Source: Mucilaginibacter sabulilitoris (lineage in GTDB: Bacteria; Bacteroidota; Bacteroidia; Sphingobacteriales; Sphingobacteriaceae). From it: a DNA stretch of 64,000 nucleotides. The stretch spans positions 2,480,001 to 2,544,000 of the forward strand of contig NZ_CP139558.1 of NCBI RefSeq assembly GCF_034262375.1. The letters are read 5' to 3'. Below, piece by piece: positions 51,280-60,123 of this stretch. Below the pieces are notes generated by a model, which worked only from the letters and a program-made list of their open reading frames with translations, was not told where the DNA came from and made no database searches. Both the position numbers and the translations under genes were made by a program. The first letter of the stretch is position 1. Every line of letters begins with the position of its first letter.

Positions 51280-51583
51280 TGTATTCCAAGTGATCGGGGA
51301 TCCCAGCAGGAGAAAGATGCTGATGATGCTGTCGGCTAATAGTCTTACAATCAATAGCCTTGCAGCTAATTTCGATATGAGCCGACCTGCCGTATCAAAG
51401 CACATTAAGATATTGGAAACAGCCGGGTTTATTTCCATCCAGGATATGGGCCGGGAGCGATATTGCACGCTGAAAAAGGAAGGCTTCGAAGAACTGCAGG
51501 CCTGGCTCTCGTATTTTGATGAGTTCTGGGCATCGAAACTGAAAAAGTTAGAAACCTTATTAAATAACAAATTACCTAACTAA
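51260..51583 (+). CDS. ArsR-family winged-helix repressor
   Basis: 107 aa. The winged helix is clear: DVFQVIGDPSRRKMLMMLSAN, then INSLAANFDMSRPAVSKHIK (recognition helix, about residues 38-56) and a wing with GRERYCTLKKEGF. The classic metal-site Cys pair ELCVCDL is absent, so it probably responds to an organic ligand or acts with the SRPBCC proteins. It overlaps the upstream gene by 20 bases and the next gene begins 14 bases downstream. Confidence 0.9.
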   Translation: MAIPTLDVFQVIGDPSRRKMLMMLSANSLTINSLAANFDMSRPAVSKHIKILETAGFISIQDMGRERYCTLKKEGFEELQAWLSYFDEFWASKLKKLETLLNNKLPN

Positions 51584-51597
51584 AAAAAACAAAAAAA

Positions 51598-52047
51598 ATG
51601 ACTACACCAGATTTTAACACTACATTTTCGGTAGATAACACCCCTAAAGAAGTATTTAATGCGGTGAATAATGTACGCGGGTGGTGGTCCGAAAGGATTG
51701 ATGGCGGTACAGAGCAACTCAACGATGAGTTTACCTACCAGCGTTGGGAGCTTCATAAATGCACCATGAAATTAATAGAAGTAATACCCGACAAAAAAGT
51801 AGTTTGGCAGGTACTGGACAACTATTTCAGTTTCACGGAAGACAAAACAGAGTGGATAGGTACAAAGATCAGCTTTGATATTTCTGAAAAGGACGGAAAA
51901 ACGCAGCTCCTTTTCACCCACTGGGGGCTGGTTCCGGCATATGAATGTTATGATGTTTGCTTTGATGCGTGGAGCAGCTATATTAAGGGTAGTTTGCAAA
52001 ACCTTATCACTACAGGTAAAGGCGAACCTAATCCCAGGGTAGAATAA
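51598..52047 (+). CDS. second SRPBCC/AHSA1-type domain protein
   Basis: 149 aa. AHSA1-like features are FSVDNTPKEVFNAVNNVRGWW, LIEVIPDKKVVWQVLD and LLFTHWGLVPAYECYDVC. It is only distantly similar to the first SRPBCC protein, so the two bind different surfaces or ligands. It is the last gene of the ArsR-controlled operon. A terminator follows at 52085. Confidence 0.85.
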   Translation: MTTPDFNTTFSVDNTPKEVFNAVNNVRGWWSERIDGGTEQLNDEFTYQRWELHKCTMKLIEVIPDKKVVWQVLDNYFSFTEDKTEWIGTKISFDISEKDGKTQLLFTHWGLVPAYECYDVCFDAWSSYIKGSLQNLITTGKGEPNPRVE

Positions 52048-52084
52048 ATAAAATACAGGTATAACATCCTTTAAAACAAAAAAA

Positions 52085-52107
52085 CCGGATCACGATCCGG
52101 TTTTTTT
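52085..52107 (+). terminator. intrinsic terminator of the SRPBCC-ArsR operon
   Basis: CCGGATC (52085-52091) pairs with GATCCGG (52094-52100), followed by TTTTTTT. The A-rich sequence before the stem makes it bidirectional in form, so it may also stop the convergent desaturase. Confidence 0.85.
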
Positions 52108-52174
52108 GTTTTAAGCTTTCAAGGCCTTAACTTAATGGCCTTGCCTTTAAAAGAACCTCTTTATCCAATTTTTT

Positions 52175-53212
52175 TTATTTGACAATTGGTTCAAGCGCGG
52201 GTTTTAAAGAATCGGTTTTAACCAGATCTATATCGGGCTTTGATATATCAGTAAGCGCAACCCGCCCGCGGTCTTTACGCAGGATGCGGTTAAATAATGA
52301 AATTTCACGATCAAACAGGAAACGTAAAAATAGCTTGGTCCATGAGGTATGATAGTAAAGTGTATCATAATACTCGGGCGCTGTTTTCTTTATTTGTGGA
52401 AGTTTATTCCAGGGGATAGAAGGAAAATCATGATGCTCATTATGAAAGCCCACGTTAAAGGCTACTACGTTAAAATTGCCATAATAGCTGTATGTTTCCT
52501 GCTCCACACTGTGGGTGAGGTAATGTTCCTGAACCCAGCGGGCACCAAGCGGGTGCAGGCCAACCGAAAAAGAGAAACTTAACAGTAAAAACGCCACGGC
52601 CGGCCAACCCATAAAATACCATATAGCAGTTGTAAATACAGCTTGCAGTACAAAGTTGGTAACTATCCAGCCATCAATAGGGTGAATTTCTCTGAGCCTT
52701 GATAAGCGGAAAATTTGAAAAACAGGGAAAAACAGCAGCCAAAGCGCTTTGCCAAAAAACGAATTATTGATCAGTTTGGCTTCCCATTTGTTCGGTAAAT
52801 CTGCGTCAAGTTCATGTACTCCCTGAAAAGAGTGGTGTTTGATATGATATTTTTCAAAGGATATGGCGCTTGGCAATATCTGCGGTAAATTGGCAAACAT
52901 AGAAGCCCAGCGGTTGGCGTTACGATTTTTGAACAACAACTGGTGGGTACACTCATGTATCATTACAAACAAAGCATGATCGGCAAAGGCACCTAATAAG
53001 TAAGCTGCACCAAAAATCAGCCACCATGATTGGTCGCGCAGAAACCAGGCTAAAACTACCTGGAAAGCCACTAAACCTATAATTGCAAATATGGTATTGG
53101 GGTTTTTACCTATCAGCTTTCTGAGCTCGGGAAATTGCTTTAAGATTTTTTTAGTACGAATGCGATGAGGTTCAGACTCCTGGGAATAAACAAAATCAGT
53201 TTTCTTAGTCAT
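52175..53212 (-). CDS. sphingolipid delta-4 desaturase-like membrane fatty-acid desaturase
   Basis: 345 aa from the ATG at 53212; the extension to 53284 has no merit. The three histidine boxes are HECTH (86-90), HIKHH (123-127) and HNEHH (257-261). Outside them the likeness to eukaryotic DEGS1 (dihydroceramide desaturase), compared from memory, is strong: ANLP then ISFEKYHIKHH, LGAR/HP context, ETYSYYGNFN, AFNVGFHNEHHDFPSIPW and APEYYD. Four to six membrane helices. Sphingobacteria make dihydroceramides, so a ceramide substrate is plausible, but a free or phospholipid-bound acyl chain cannot be excluded. Confidence 0.85.
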   Translation of the reverse strand: MTKKTDFVYSQESEPHRIRTKKILKQFPELRKLIGKNPNTIFAIIGLVAFQVVLAWFLRDQSWWLIFGAAYLLGAFADHALFVMIHECTHQLLFKNRNANRWASMFANLPQILPSAISFEKYHIKHHSFQGVHELDADLPNKWEAKLINNSFFGKALWLLFFPVFQIFRLSRLREIHPIDGWIVTNFVLQAVFTTAIWYFMGWPAVAFLLLSFSFSVGLHPLGARWVQEHYLTHSVEQETYSYYGNFNVVAFNVGFHNEHHDFPSIPWNKLPQIKKTAPEYYDTLYYHTSWTKLFLRFLFDREISLFNRILRKDRGRVALTDISKPDIDLVKTDSLKPALEPIVK

Positions 53213-53611
53213 ATAAATTGTAAACGTTAAAGATAACAATAACGTGTTGAAAATATCATTTTTTAGTAAAAAATTATCATACAAAGCAAAAACTTCATAA
53301 ACATTTCACGAATATTTTATATAAAAATGCTTATGGATACTTGAAAACCAATACCTTAAAATTGTTTGGGAGGGGTTTTCGGGTGCCTTGTTCAAACTGT
53401 GCCGAACTTAAATAAATTTTATGAGATTATAATTTTCCATCACTGAACTATGGGCAGCCTGGACTAATTTAGCAGCACAAGACAATAAATTTAAAAGTTG
53501 AGCTGAACCGAATAATTAAGCCAAAACAGATTTACTACAGAATAGGTAAGCAAATTAGCACGTTAATTGTACAATTATAGCATCAGTTATTAATTTAAAA
53601 TCAGCGAAACT
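53213..53611. other. 399-base divergent intergenic region
   Basis: AT-rich gap between the desaturase (minus) and the EamA gene (plus). It contains a G-rich patch (TGGGAGGGG around 53370) and no strong inverted repeat. Neither promoter is obvious. No small ORF or RNA fold is supported. Confidence 0.4.
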
Positions 53612-54025
53612 ATGTGGTGGATATACGCCTTACTATCAGCACTTTTTGCTGCACTTACCGCAATATTTGCCAAAGTAGGCATAAAGGGGGTGGATACCGA
53701 TCTGGCTACTGCTGTCCGTGCCGTGGTGATATTGATACTGGCCTGGGCCATTGTATTGTTTAAAGGTAATAACAACGGTATAAGTGGCTTAACCAAAACC
53801 AATTGGACATTCCTTATACTCTCGGGCTGTGCCACCGGGCTTTCATGGATATGCTATTTTAAAGCGCTGCAATTGGGGAAAGTGTCGCAGGTGGCACCGG
53901 TTGATAAATTGAGCGTGGCGATAGCTATAGTGTTGTCGGTTTTGTTTCTGGGAGAGCCACTTACCTTCAAAACCGCGTCGGGAGCCCTGCTCATTATCGC
54001 AGGTACTATAGTGCTTATATTTTAA
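53612..54025 (+). CDS. half-size EamA-family transporter
   Basis: 137 aa with five membrane segments, half the length of a normal ten-helix EamA protein. Motif ALFAALTAIFAKVGIKG near the start, LSWICYFKALQLGKVSQVAPVD in the fourth helix, and FLGEPLTFKTASGALLI at the end match one EamA repeat. Such half-size members act as homodimers. The substrate is unknown. Confidence 0.85.
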   Translation: MWWIYALLSALFAALTAIFAKVGIKGVDTDLATAVRAVVILILAWAIVLFKGNNNGISGLTKTNWTFLILSGCATGLSWICYFKALQLGKVSQVAPVDKLSVAIAIVLSVLFLGEPLTFKTASGALLIIAGTIVLIF

Positions 54026-54147
54026 TATTATGGCAATCGTTATGCTAATTTATTAACCTTTTTGTAACAAATACACAACAATTCATAAAATTCAATATTT
54101 ATCCAATCTTTCTTTTCAAATTCGCAGCTTAAAGCCCTGTTGAATCA

Positions 54148-56673
54148 ATGAAAGCCATTTATATCCTGTTTCTGTTTACTTTTTTTACTGTATGCGTACA
54201 AGCTCAGGTTAATCCCGCCGCCAAGGGTAAAATAAGCGGTAAGGTTACTGATGCTGCTACCAAACAGCCTGTAGACTATGCAACAGTATCTGTCTATAAG
54301 CAAGGTAGTACATCGCCTTTTAATGGCATCAGTACCGATCCTAAGGGACGTTTTACAGTGGATAATATACCAGACGGAGAATATAAGGTTACGGCCGATT
54401 TTTTAGGTTATCAGCGTAGCATCATTGAGCATGTAATTGTTAAAAATGGCGCCAGCACAGTAATAGGTGAAATACTGCTGGCTCCTGTACCGCACCAGTT
54501 AAAAGGTGTAACTATAGTTGCTAAAACCCCAACTGTTGAAAACAGGATAGACAAAATGGTTTATAACCCTCAAAATGACCTGAGCGCGCAGGGTGGGGTG
54601 GCTATTGATATCTTAAAAAAAGTACCGCAGATAACCGTTGACATTGACGGCAATGTGGAACTGCAGGGTAATTCCAATATTCGGTTTTTAATAAACGGAA
54701 AGCCCTCCAGTATTTTTGGGGCCAGCCTTGCTGATGCACTTCAGAGCATACCGGCCAGTCAGATCAAGAGCATAGAAGTAATTACAAGTCCTGGGGCCAA
54801 GTATGATGCGGCCGGAACCGGTGGTATTGTGAACATTATTTTAAAGGATAGCCGGGTAGAGGGGGTAAACGGAAGTGTTAACCTATCGGCAGGTACCCGC
54901 CGTGAAAACGGCTCGTTTAACCTCAATGTGCGTAAGGGAAATTTTGGCGTAAACGCTTTTTTTAGCGGTAATGCCCAGCTTAACAGTAACTCGCCAAACA
55001 CGCGTAACCGTACTTCAACAGATTCAGCGCATAATACCACAACCCTATTTCAACAGGGCAGCAGTAATTTTACCCGCAACGGGTATGAATCGGGCTTAAA
55101 CCTTACCTGGAATATCAGCAAGCATGATGATCTTACCGGCTCTATCGGGTTTAATCATTTCGGTAATCATGGCAATGGCATTACCAACCAGGATCAAAGA
55201 CAAGTAAACGCGCTCGGTGAGGAAATATCCGACTTTAAAAGCATCCGTAACTCAAGCAGTAAGTTTAACGGTACATCAACAGATGTAAGCTTAAATTATA
55301 AAAAGACATTTGAAAAAGAGGGGCAGGAGCTTAATGTGTTGTACACCGAAAGTTTTGGCCGCAATACTTTCAGCTCTTTTCAGCAGCAGGATTATTTAAA
55401 CGCAGACATACCATCGTCAGGTATATCAAATAATAACCCCGGTAAAGACAGGGAAACCAATATTTCTGTCGATTATACTCACCCTGTAAGTAAAAGCTTT
55501 ACCATTGAAACCGGCGCCAAGCTCGACTTTAATAACATTAACAACAATATTATAACCGACACTTTACAAGACGGCGTGTTTGTGCCTAATGCCAATCAAA
55601 CTTATGGCTTTTCATATCACCGTAAAATATATGCCTATTATTTGTCGGCCACCACATCGGTGTTTAATAACTTTCTGGATATAAAGGCCGGTTTGAGGGA
55701 TGAGTACACCACCACTAAAGCTGATTTTGAGGGTACAAACATCCCCAATTATAATATACTGGCGCCATCATTGGTTTTATCTCATAAGTTGGGAAACAGC
55801 CAGTCTATCAAAATAAGCTATACCCGGCGTGTGCAGCGCCCCGATTATGGCGACCTGAACCCCTTTTTAAATATCAGCGATCCGCATAACATCAATACCG
55901 GTAACCCTAACCTTAAGCCCGAGCTTGGCAATAATTTTGAACTCGGTTACAATAAATCATTTGATAAAGGAGCAAACATTAATATAGCCGCGTTTTACCG
56001 CCACAACACCAATGATATACAGCAGTTCACCACTTTTTATGATTCGCTTGTAGTAAATGGTGTTACTTATTCGCAGGTATCATTAAGCCAGCGGTATAAC
56101 CTGGGATCACAAACACGCGAAGGCATTAACCTGTATGGTTCAGTACCTATTACGGACAAGTTGAGCGTACGCTCAAATATGTTCTTTTCTGCGCGTACCA
56201 GCAATAATCCGGGCAGCAAGAGCGTAACCGGTTTTTCTTACCGTATTAACATGAATGTGCAGTATAATTTTGGGCATGACCTGAGCGCCGAGTTTTTTGG
56301 TAACTACAGGTCATCGCAAAAAGACATTCAGGGAACCGACCCTAAATTTGTGTTCTACAACATTGCTATGCGTAAAATGATCCTGAATAAAAAATTCAGC
56401 TTTGGGCTTACGGCGTCAAATCCGTTTGCCAATTTTGTTGGCCAGCGTTCAACAACATTTGGCAGCAACTTTAACCAGGTAAACATCAGGCAGGTACCTA
56501 TACGTTCATTTGGTATAAGCCTGAGCTACAAATTTGGCAAGCTCGACTTTAAGAAGGATGACAGAGATAACAGGGACAATAAAGACGACGATACGAATAA
56601 CAGCCCCGATACACCTCCTTTAGAAAAACCTAAAGACAATGCAGGCAGCAATGGCGGCGGTAAAAGTAAATAA
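54148..56673 (+). CDS. large outer-membrane beta-barrel receptor-like protein
   Basis: 841 aa. A signal peptide (1-20) leads into a CarboxypepD_reg domain (about 28-112, GKISGKVTDAATKQPVDYATV), a plug-like section (about 125-235, SIEVITSPGAKYDAAGTGGIVNI) and a barrel of the OMP_b-brl_3 type (about 400-820). The C-terminus is an unusual hydrophilic tail (Asp/Asn/Lys-rich, then GSNGGGKSK) instead of the terminal aromatic residue. There is no SusD next to it. Likely binds or imports an unknown substrate or acts in envelope assembly. Confidence 0.85.
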   Translation: MKAIYILFLFTFFTVCVQAQVNPAAKGKISGKVTDAATKQPVDYATVSVYKQGSTSPFNGISTDPKGRFTVDNIPDGEYKVTADFLGYQRSIIEHVIVKNGASTVIGEILLAPVPHQLKGVTIVAKTPTVENRIDKMVYNPQNDLSAQGGVAIDILKKVPQITVDIDGNVELQGNSNIRFLINGKPSSIFGASLADALQSIPASQIKSIEVITSPGAKYDAAGTGGIVNIILKDSRVEGVNGSVNLSAGTRRENGSFNLNVRKGNFGVNAFFSGNAQLNSNSPNTRNRTSTDSAHNTTTLFQQGSSNFTRNGYESGLNLTWNISKHDDLTGSIGFNHFGNHGNGITNQDQRQVNALGEEISDFKSIRNSSSKFNGTSTDVSLNYKKTFEKEGQELNVLYTESFGRNTFSSFQQQDYLNADIPSSGISNNNPGKDRETNISVDYTHPVSKSFTIETGAKLDFNNINNNIITDTLQDGVFVPNANQTYGFSYHRKIYAYYLSATTSVFNNFLDIKAGLRDEYTTTKADFEGTNIPNYNILAPSLVLSHKLGNSQSIKISYTRRVQRPDYGDLNPFLNISDPHNINTGNPNLKPELGNNFELGYNKSFDKGANINIAAFYRHNTNDIQQFTTFYDSLVVNGVTYSQVSLSQRYNLGSQTREGINLYGSVPITDKLSVRSNMFFSARTSNNPGSKSVTGFSYRINMNVQYNFGHDLSAEFFGNYRSSQKDIQGTDPKFVFYNIAMRKMILNKKFSFGLTASNPFANFVGQRSTTFGSNFNQVNIRQVPIRSFGISLSYKFGKLDFKKDDRDNRDNKDDDTNNSPDTPPLEKPKDNAGSNGGGKSK

Positions 56674-56680
56674 TAAAAAA

Positions 56681-56717
56681 GCGATGCTGAAATAGTTCAG
56701 CATCGCTTTTTTATTTG
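56681..56717. terminator. strong bidirectional terminator
   Basis: GCGATGCTGAA (56681-56691), ATAG, TTCAGCATCGC (56696-56706), followed by TTTTTTATTT and preceded by AATAAAAAA. It lies between the convergent receptor and DUF47 genes and would stop both. Confidence 0.9.
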
Positions 56718-56743
56718 GCAGATGATAAAATGGATTTATACTA

Positions 56744-57373
56744 TTAACCGTTTTTTATCAGGATGCTTTCAATAATAAGCGTGGCATCTTCGCAGCTGTC
56801 TGTAGCGGTTTCCATCGCCATAAAAACATCGGTATATTTTATAAGCTGTATGGCATCGGTTTCATTGGCCAGCAGATCGGCAAAAGCTTCGTTATAAACG
56901 GTATCAGCCTGATACTCCAGTTTTTTGATGCTGCTGCAAAGCTCAAATATATGAGCCGAGTTACCCAGGTTGTTCATGGCATTGATGGCCTTTTGCAATT
57001 CGGTACTTGTTCGGAGTATGAGGCTTGCCAGGCTAATAATAGGTGGGGTTATCTGTGGCACATCGTACAGGTGTATTCTGCGCGAGGCCATGGCAATACT
57101 ATCGGCAACATCATCAATGGCGGCAGCCAGGTCGCACATGTCCTTGCGCTGAAATGGAGATACCAGTTGTTTACCCGACTCTGAATAAACCTGGTGAGTA
57201 ACCTCGTAACTCTTGATCTTTAATTTATCAATATGGGTAAAATTGTACTTTTGCTCAAAAATATCCTTAGAGTTTACGGCAGTATTTAACAGAGTTGCCA
57301 TTTCAACAACATTGGCCGCAATCCTGTTAAACAAATCATAAAAAATTTTATTAGAGTTAGGGAGTATCGACAT
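56744..57373 (-). CDS. DUF47/PhoU-like protein
   Basis: 209 aa, all helical, with the family phrases FYDLFNRIAANVVEMATLL, DIDKLKIKSYE-like (HIDKLKIKSYEVTHQVY) and KLEYQADTVYNEAFADLL. DUF47 proteins typically pair with a PiT low-affinity phosphate transporter, which is not adjacent here, and are thought to regulate it. It is encoded alone. No membrane segment. Confidence 0.85.
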   Translation of the reverse strand: MSILPNSNKIFYDLFNRIAANVVEMATLLNTAVNSKDIFEQKYNFTHIDKLKIKSYEVTHQVYSESGKQLVSPFQRKDMCDLAAAIDDVADSIAMASRRIHLYDVPQITPPIISLASLILRTSTELQKAINAMNNLGNSAHIFELCSSIKKLEYQADTVYNEAFADLLANETDAIQLIKYTDVFMAMETATDSCEDATLIIESILIKNG

Positions 57374-57550
57374 AGTTAAATCTTTATGATCCTGTTCTTT
57401 AAATATTGGTGTAATTAAAATACTGTATATTAGTTTCTTAACTTAATTAAACCATTGATTGTATCGCCGATAAATGTAGATATTAATTTGCTGTTAAAAG
57501 TCACGCTATTGTTAATGTAGTGTTAATTAAATATTATCAAATGGTTGGCT

Positions 57551-57558
57551 TATCTTTG
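57551..57558 (+). promoter_or_regulatory. -7-like box before a small gene
   Basis: TATCTTTG exactly matches the TAnnTTTG element and lies 4 bases before the ATG at 57563, like the short-leader promoters at 12106 and 41303. No TTG is at the ideal spacing. The box supports the 57563 start over the in-frame codon at 57545. Confidence 0.4.
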
Positions 57559-57562
57559 CTGC

Positions 57563-57802
57563 ATGTCTAAACACCATTTGCCTACTTATGCTATTGTTGA
57601 ATTATTGATAAGGCTATCGCAATATAATTACCTCATTGGCGACTATAAAAACCATAGTATTTTTGATAAAGGTGTTATGGTTAAAACATCGGGAGGGAGC
57701 ATTAATTTCCCTGCGAATATAATTATGAAGCAATTTGAAAATCCCGAGTCAATTACTGATAACGAACTTGCAGACATGGCATTGCTTTTTAAAGCATGCT
57801 AA
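57563..57802 (+). CDS. hypothetical small protein
   Basis: 79 aa from the ATG at 57563. It has a helical start (TYAIVELLIRLSQYNYLIGD) and a mixed end. No motif, signal peptide or known family. A promoter-like box directly upstream supports expression. Confidence 0.5.
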   Translation: MSKHHLPTYAIVELLIRLSQYNYLIGDYKNHSIFDKGVMVKTSGGSINFPANIIMKQFENPESITDNELADMALLFKAC

Positions 57803-57908
57803 CCAGGTTCATCCCAGATATATTTCTCTTAAAATTCTGTGTAACATTTAAGTCTGGATAAAACAATATGCCCGTCCTTGTTATTATAGTTACACAAGCT
57901 CATTATAC

Positions 57909-58112
57909 ATGAAACCCGCTGATAGACATTATAAATTTATAAACAGTAAAACTGGTTATGTAATTTATTATCACTCCATAAGCAGTGAACGTTCTGCCGG
58001 GGAGATCAGGGCCGAATTGCAGGAAGTAAAAAACAAGGTAGCTATTCAAAATGGCATTTATTGCGAAACCATTTACTGGGAAGAGATCAGAGAAAATGCT
58101 GATCAGCAATAG
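57909..58112 (+). CDS. hypothetical small protein
   Basis: 67 aa, ATG start. Two strand-like parts (HYKFINSKTGYVIYYHSIS, IYCETIYWEEIRE) flank a helix (AGEIRAELQEVKNKVA), consistent with a small alpha/beta domain. No family recognised. It is followed by a hairpin at 58136-58159. Confidence 0.5.
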   Translation: MKPADRHYKFINSKTGYVIYYHSISSERSAGEIRAELQEVKNKVAIQNGIYCETIYWEEIRENADQQ

Positions 58113-58135
58113 TGCATACTTGCAAAAAAATAAAA

Positions 58136-58165
58136 AACCCCTGCCTTGCGGCAAGGGTTAAAAAA
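58136..58165 (+). terminator. hairpin after the 67-aa gene
   Basis: AACCC-C-TGCC (58136-58145) pairs with GGCA-A-GGGTT (58150-58159) around a TTGC loop with one C:A mismatch. It has A runs on both sides and no T tract on the plus strand; on the minus strand it is followed by TTTTTTA. It fits a minus-strand terminator better than a plus-strand one. Confidence 0.45.
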
Positions 58166-58371
58166 AACCACAACAATTGTTTAACCTTAAGGCTATGAAA
58201 CCCTAAGGTCAATTCCTAACTGCAATGTGGCTTTCTTATAATATAACGCTTCTGTATATCAATTAGTTTCAATTGTCTGGAATATTTATTTTCTGATGTG
58301 TTAAATTCACTTTTATTTATCATGACAGTGGATAATCAAATAAATTTCATCTTATATTTATACAATAAAAT

Positions 58372-58899
58372 ATGAAAAATATGAGAAGAGTATTTCAACT
58401 AAAAGCAGCAATGCTTGTAGCAGTTGCGCTTTTAACAGCAACTTTTGCGCAAGCACAAAACAAAAAGCCGGCAAGCCCGCATGATAGCACAACTGCGGTG
58501 GTAGCAGGTTCAACCATTAAAATTAAATACGGCAGTCCTTACGTAAAGGGCCGTAAAGTATTAGGCGAACTGGTGCCTTTTGATAAGGTATGGCGTGCCG
58601 GTGCAGATTCGGCTACCAGCATTACTACCAGCAAAGCCATAAAGGTAGAAGGTAAACCGCTTCCGGCAGGTAGATATGCATTTTTTGTTATCCCGTCTGC
58701 AAGCGGCACATGGACACTTATTTTCGACAAAAATCCGAAGCAATGGGGCGCATATACCTACAAAGAAAGCAACGACCAGCTAAGGGTTACTGTTAAAGGA
58801 AAAACCGCTCCAAAACAGGAAAGCCTTACCTATGCTATCAATAAAACAGGTTTCAATTTAAGATGGGATACATTTGAAGTACCTGTTTCTATCAAGTAA
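58372..58899 (+). CDS. exported DUF2911-domain protein
   Basis: 175 aa with a signal peptide (about 1-27, ending ATFAQAQ). The DUF2911 pattern is seen: IKYGSPYVKGRKVLGELVPF, DKVWRAGADSATSITTSKAI, then the beta-rich LPAGRYAFFVIPSASGTWTLIF. Such periplasmic proteins are widespread in Bacteroidota and unstudied. It is followed by a clear terminator. Confidence 0.85.
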   Translation: MKNMRRVFQLKAAMLVAVALLTATFAQAQNKKPASPHDSTTAVVAGSTIKIKYGSPYVKGRKVLGELVPFDKVWRAGADSATSITTSKAIKVEGKPLPAGRYAFFVIPSASGTWTLIFDKNPKQWGAYTYKESNDQLRVTVKGKTAPKQESLTYAINKTGFNLRWDTFEVPVSIK

Positions 58900-58927
58900 A
58901 GATTTTTTAATTAACCTGATCGCATTA

Positions 58928-58955
58928 AAGCCCCCTGAATTGGGGGCTTTTTTTA
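58928..58955 (+). terminator. intrinsic terminator after the DUF2911 gene
   Basis: AAGCCCCC (58928-58935), TGAATT loop, GGGGGCTT (58942-58949), followed by TTTTTT. A G/C-rich stem with a T tract, typical of rho-independent sites. Confidence 0.9.
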
Positions 58956-59031
58956 TAATGAAGAATCATTACTGCTATTAGCGGGAGTATTATTTTAACA
59001 AACAACTATTACTTCTATATTTACGCAACCA

Positions 59032-60123
59032 ATGCGTTATAACCCCGCTACAAAAATTTTATTAAAACGAATAGCTGCCATATTATTATTAACACTGGCT
59101 GTTTTTATGCTGATGCAATGGGCAAATTACCCGTCATCTGTTGAGCGGTATTACTCCGGCGGTTTTTATATATTCATTTGCAGTGTATTTCATCCTGTTT
59201 TAAACTTATTTCCGTTTAGTATTGGCGATGTGTTATACATCGCGGTTATAGCTTATTTAATTTATAAGATGGTTGGGCTTTTTAAACTGCTTTTTAAAAA
59301 ACAGTTTAAAATAATAGGGATGCAATTATTAGGACTGGTTATAGGCGTTGAGGTAGGCATATTAGCTTTTTATCTTTTCTGGGGTATGAATTATTTCAGG
59401 CCATCAGCTGCCGAACGATTAAATTTGAGAGATACCTCCTTTACCACTGCCGATCTGAGAGCCGTAACCAAACTGCTTATTGATAGTGCTAATATTACCA
59501 GGGCACGCGTTACTCATGCCGATATGGCCCAAACAAACAGTACTATTTATCAAACTGCCGTACAGGCTGTAAAATCGCTCTCAACAGATTCTGTTAGTTT
59601 TCGTTCGTATCATCCCGATATTAAGCCTTCGCTGCTAACATTTTTGCTCAACTATATTGGTACATCGGGATATTATAATCCTTTTACCTCCGAAGCGCAG
59701 ATCAATTACCAGATGCCGGTTTTTAACCGGCCGTTTGTGGCCTGCCACGAAATGTCGCACCAGATGGGGTACGGAGCCGAGGATGAAGCTGATTTTGCTG
59801 GTTTTATAGTGGCGGTTAATTCTCGCGACAGGTTGCTGCGTTATTCGGCATACCACCTGGCAGTTAGCGAGTTTATGTACTCATTAGGCCGGCGCGATAC
59901 TATAGCTTATAAAGAATTAAAAGCCGGCATTTCAAAAAATGTACGCCATGATTTTAAAATAGAGCACGACTACTGGCTATCATACCAGAACAAGCTGAGC
60001 GCCATAAGCAGCGTTTTTTATGATAATTTTTTGAAGGCCAACAACCAACCCGGTGGACTTGAAACATATAACCGCATGGTATTGCTGGTAATGGCCCTTG
60101 AACGGAAGTACTGGGTTAATTAG
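59032..60123 (+). CDS. DUF3810 membrane protein with HExxH zinc site
   Basis: 363 aa. Three membrane segments in the first third (about residues 12-29, 43-80 and 100-125) are followed by a soluble domain with HEMSHQMG (His239, Glu240, His243) and EDEADFAGF about ten residues later. This HExxH plus downstream Glu pattern is that of a zincin metalloprotease. DUF3810 is common and uncharacterised in Bacteroidota. The catalytic site faces one side of the inner membrane. TATATTTA in front of the ATG is a one-mismatch promoter box. Confidence 0.85.
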   Translation: MRYNPATKILLKRIAAILLLTLAVFMLMQWANYPSSVERYYSGGFYIFICSVFHPVLNLFPFSIGDVLYIAVIAYLIYKMVGLFKLLFKKQFKIIGMQLLGLVIGVEVGILAFYLFWGMNYFRPSAAERLNLRDTSFTTADLRAVTKLLIDSANITRARVTHADMAQTNSTIYQTAVQAVKSLSTDSVSFRSYHPDIKPSLLTFLLNYIGTSGYYNPFTSEAQINYQMPVFNRPFVACHEMSHQMGYGAEDEADFAGFIVAVNSRDRLLRYSAYHLAVSEFMYSLGRRDTIAYKELKAGISKNVRHDFKIEHDYWLSYQNKLSAISSVFYDNFLKANNQPGGLETYNRMVLLVMALERKYWVN

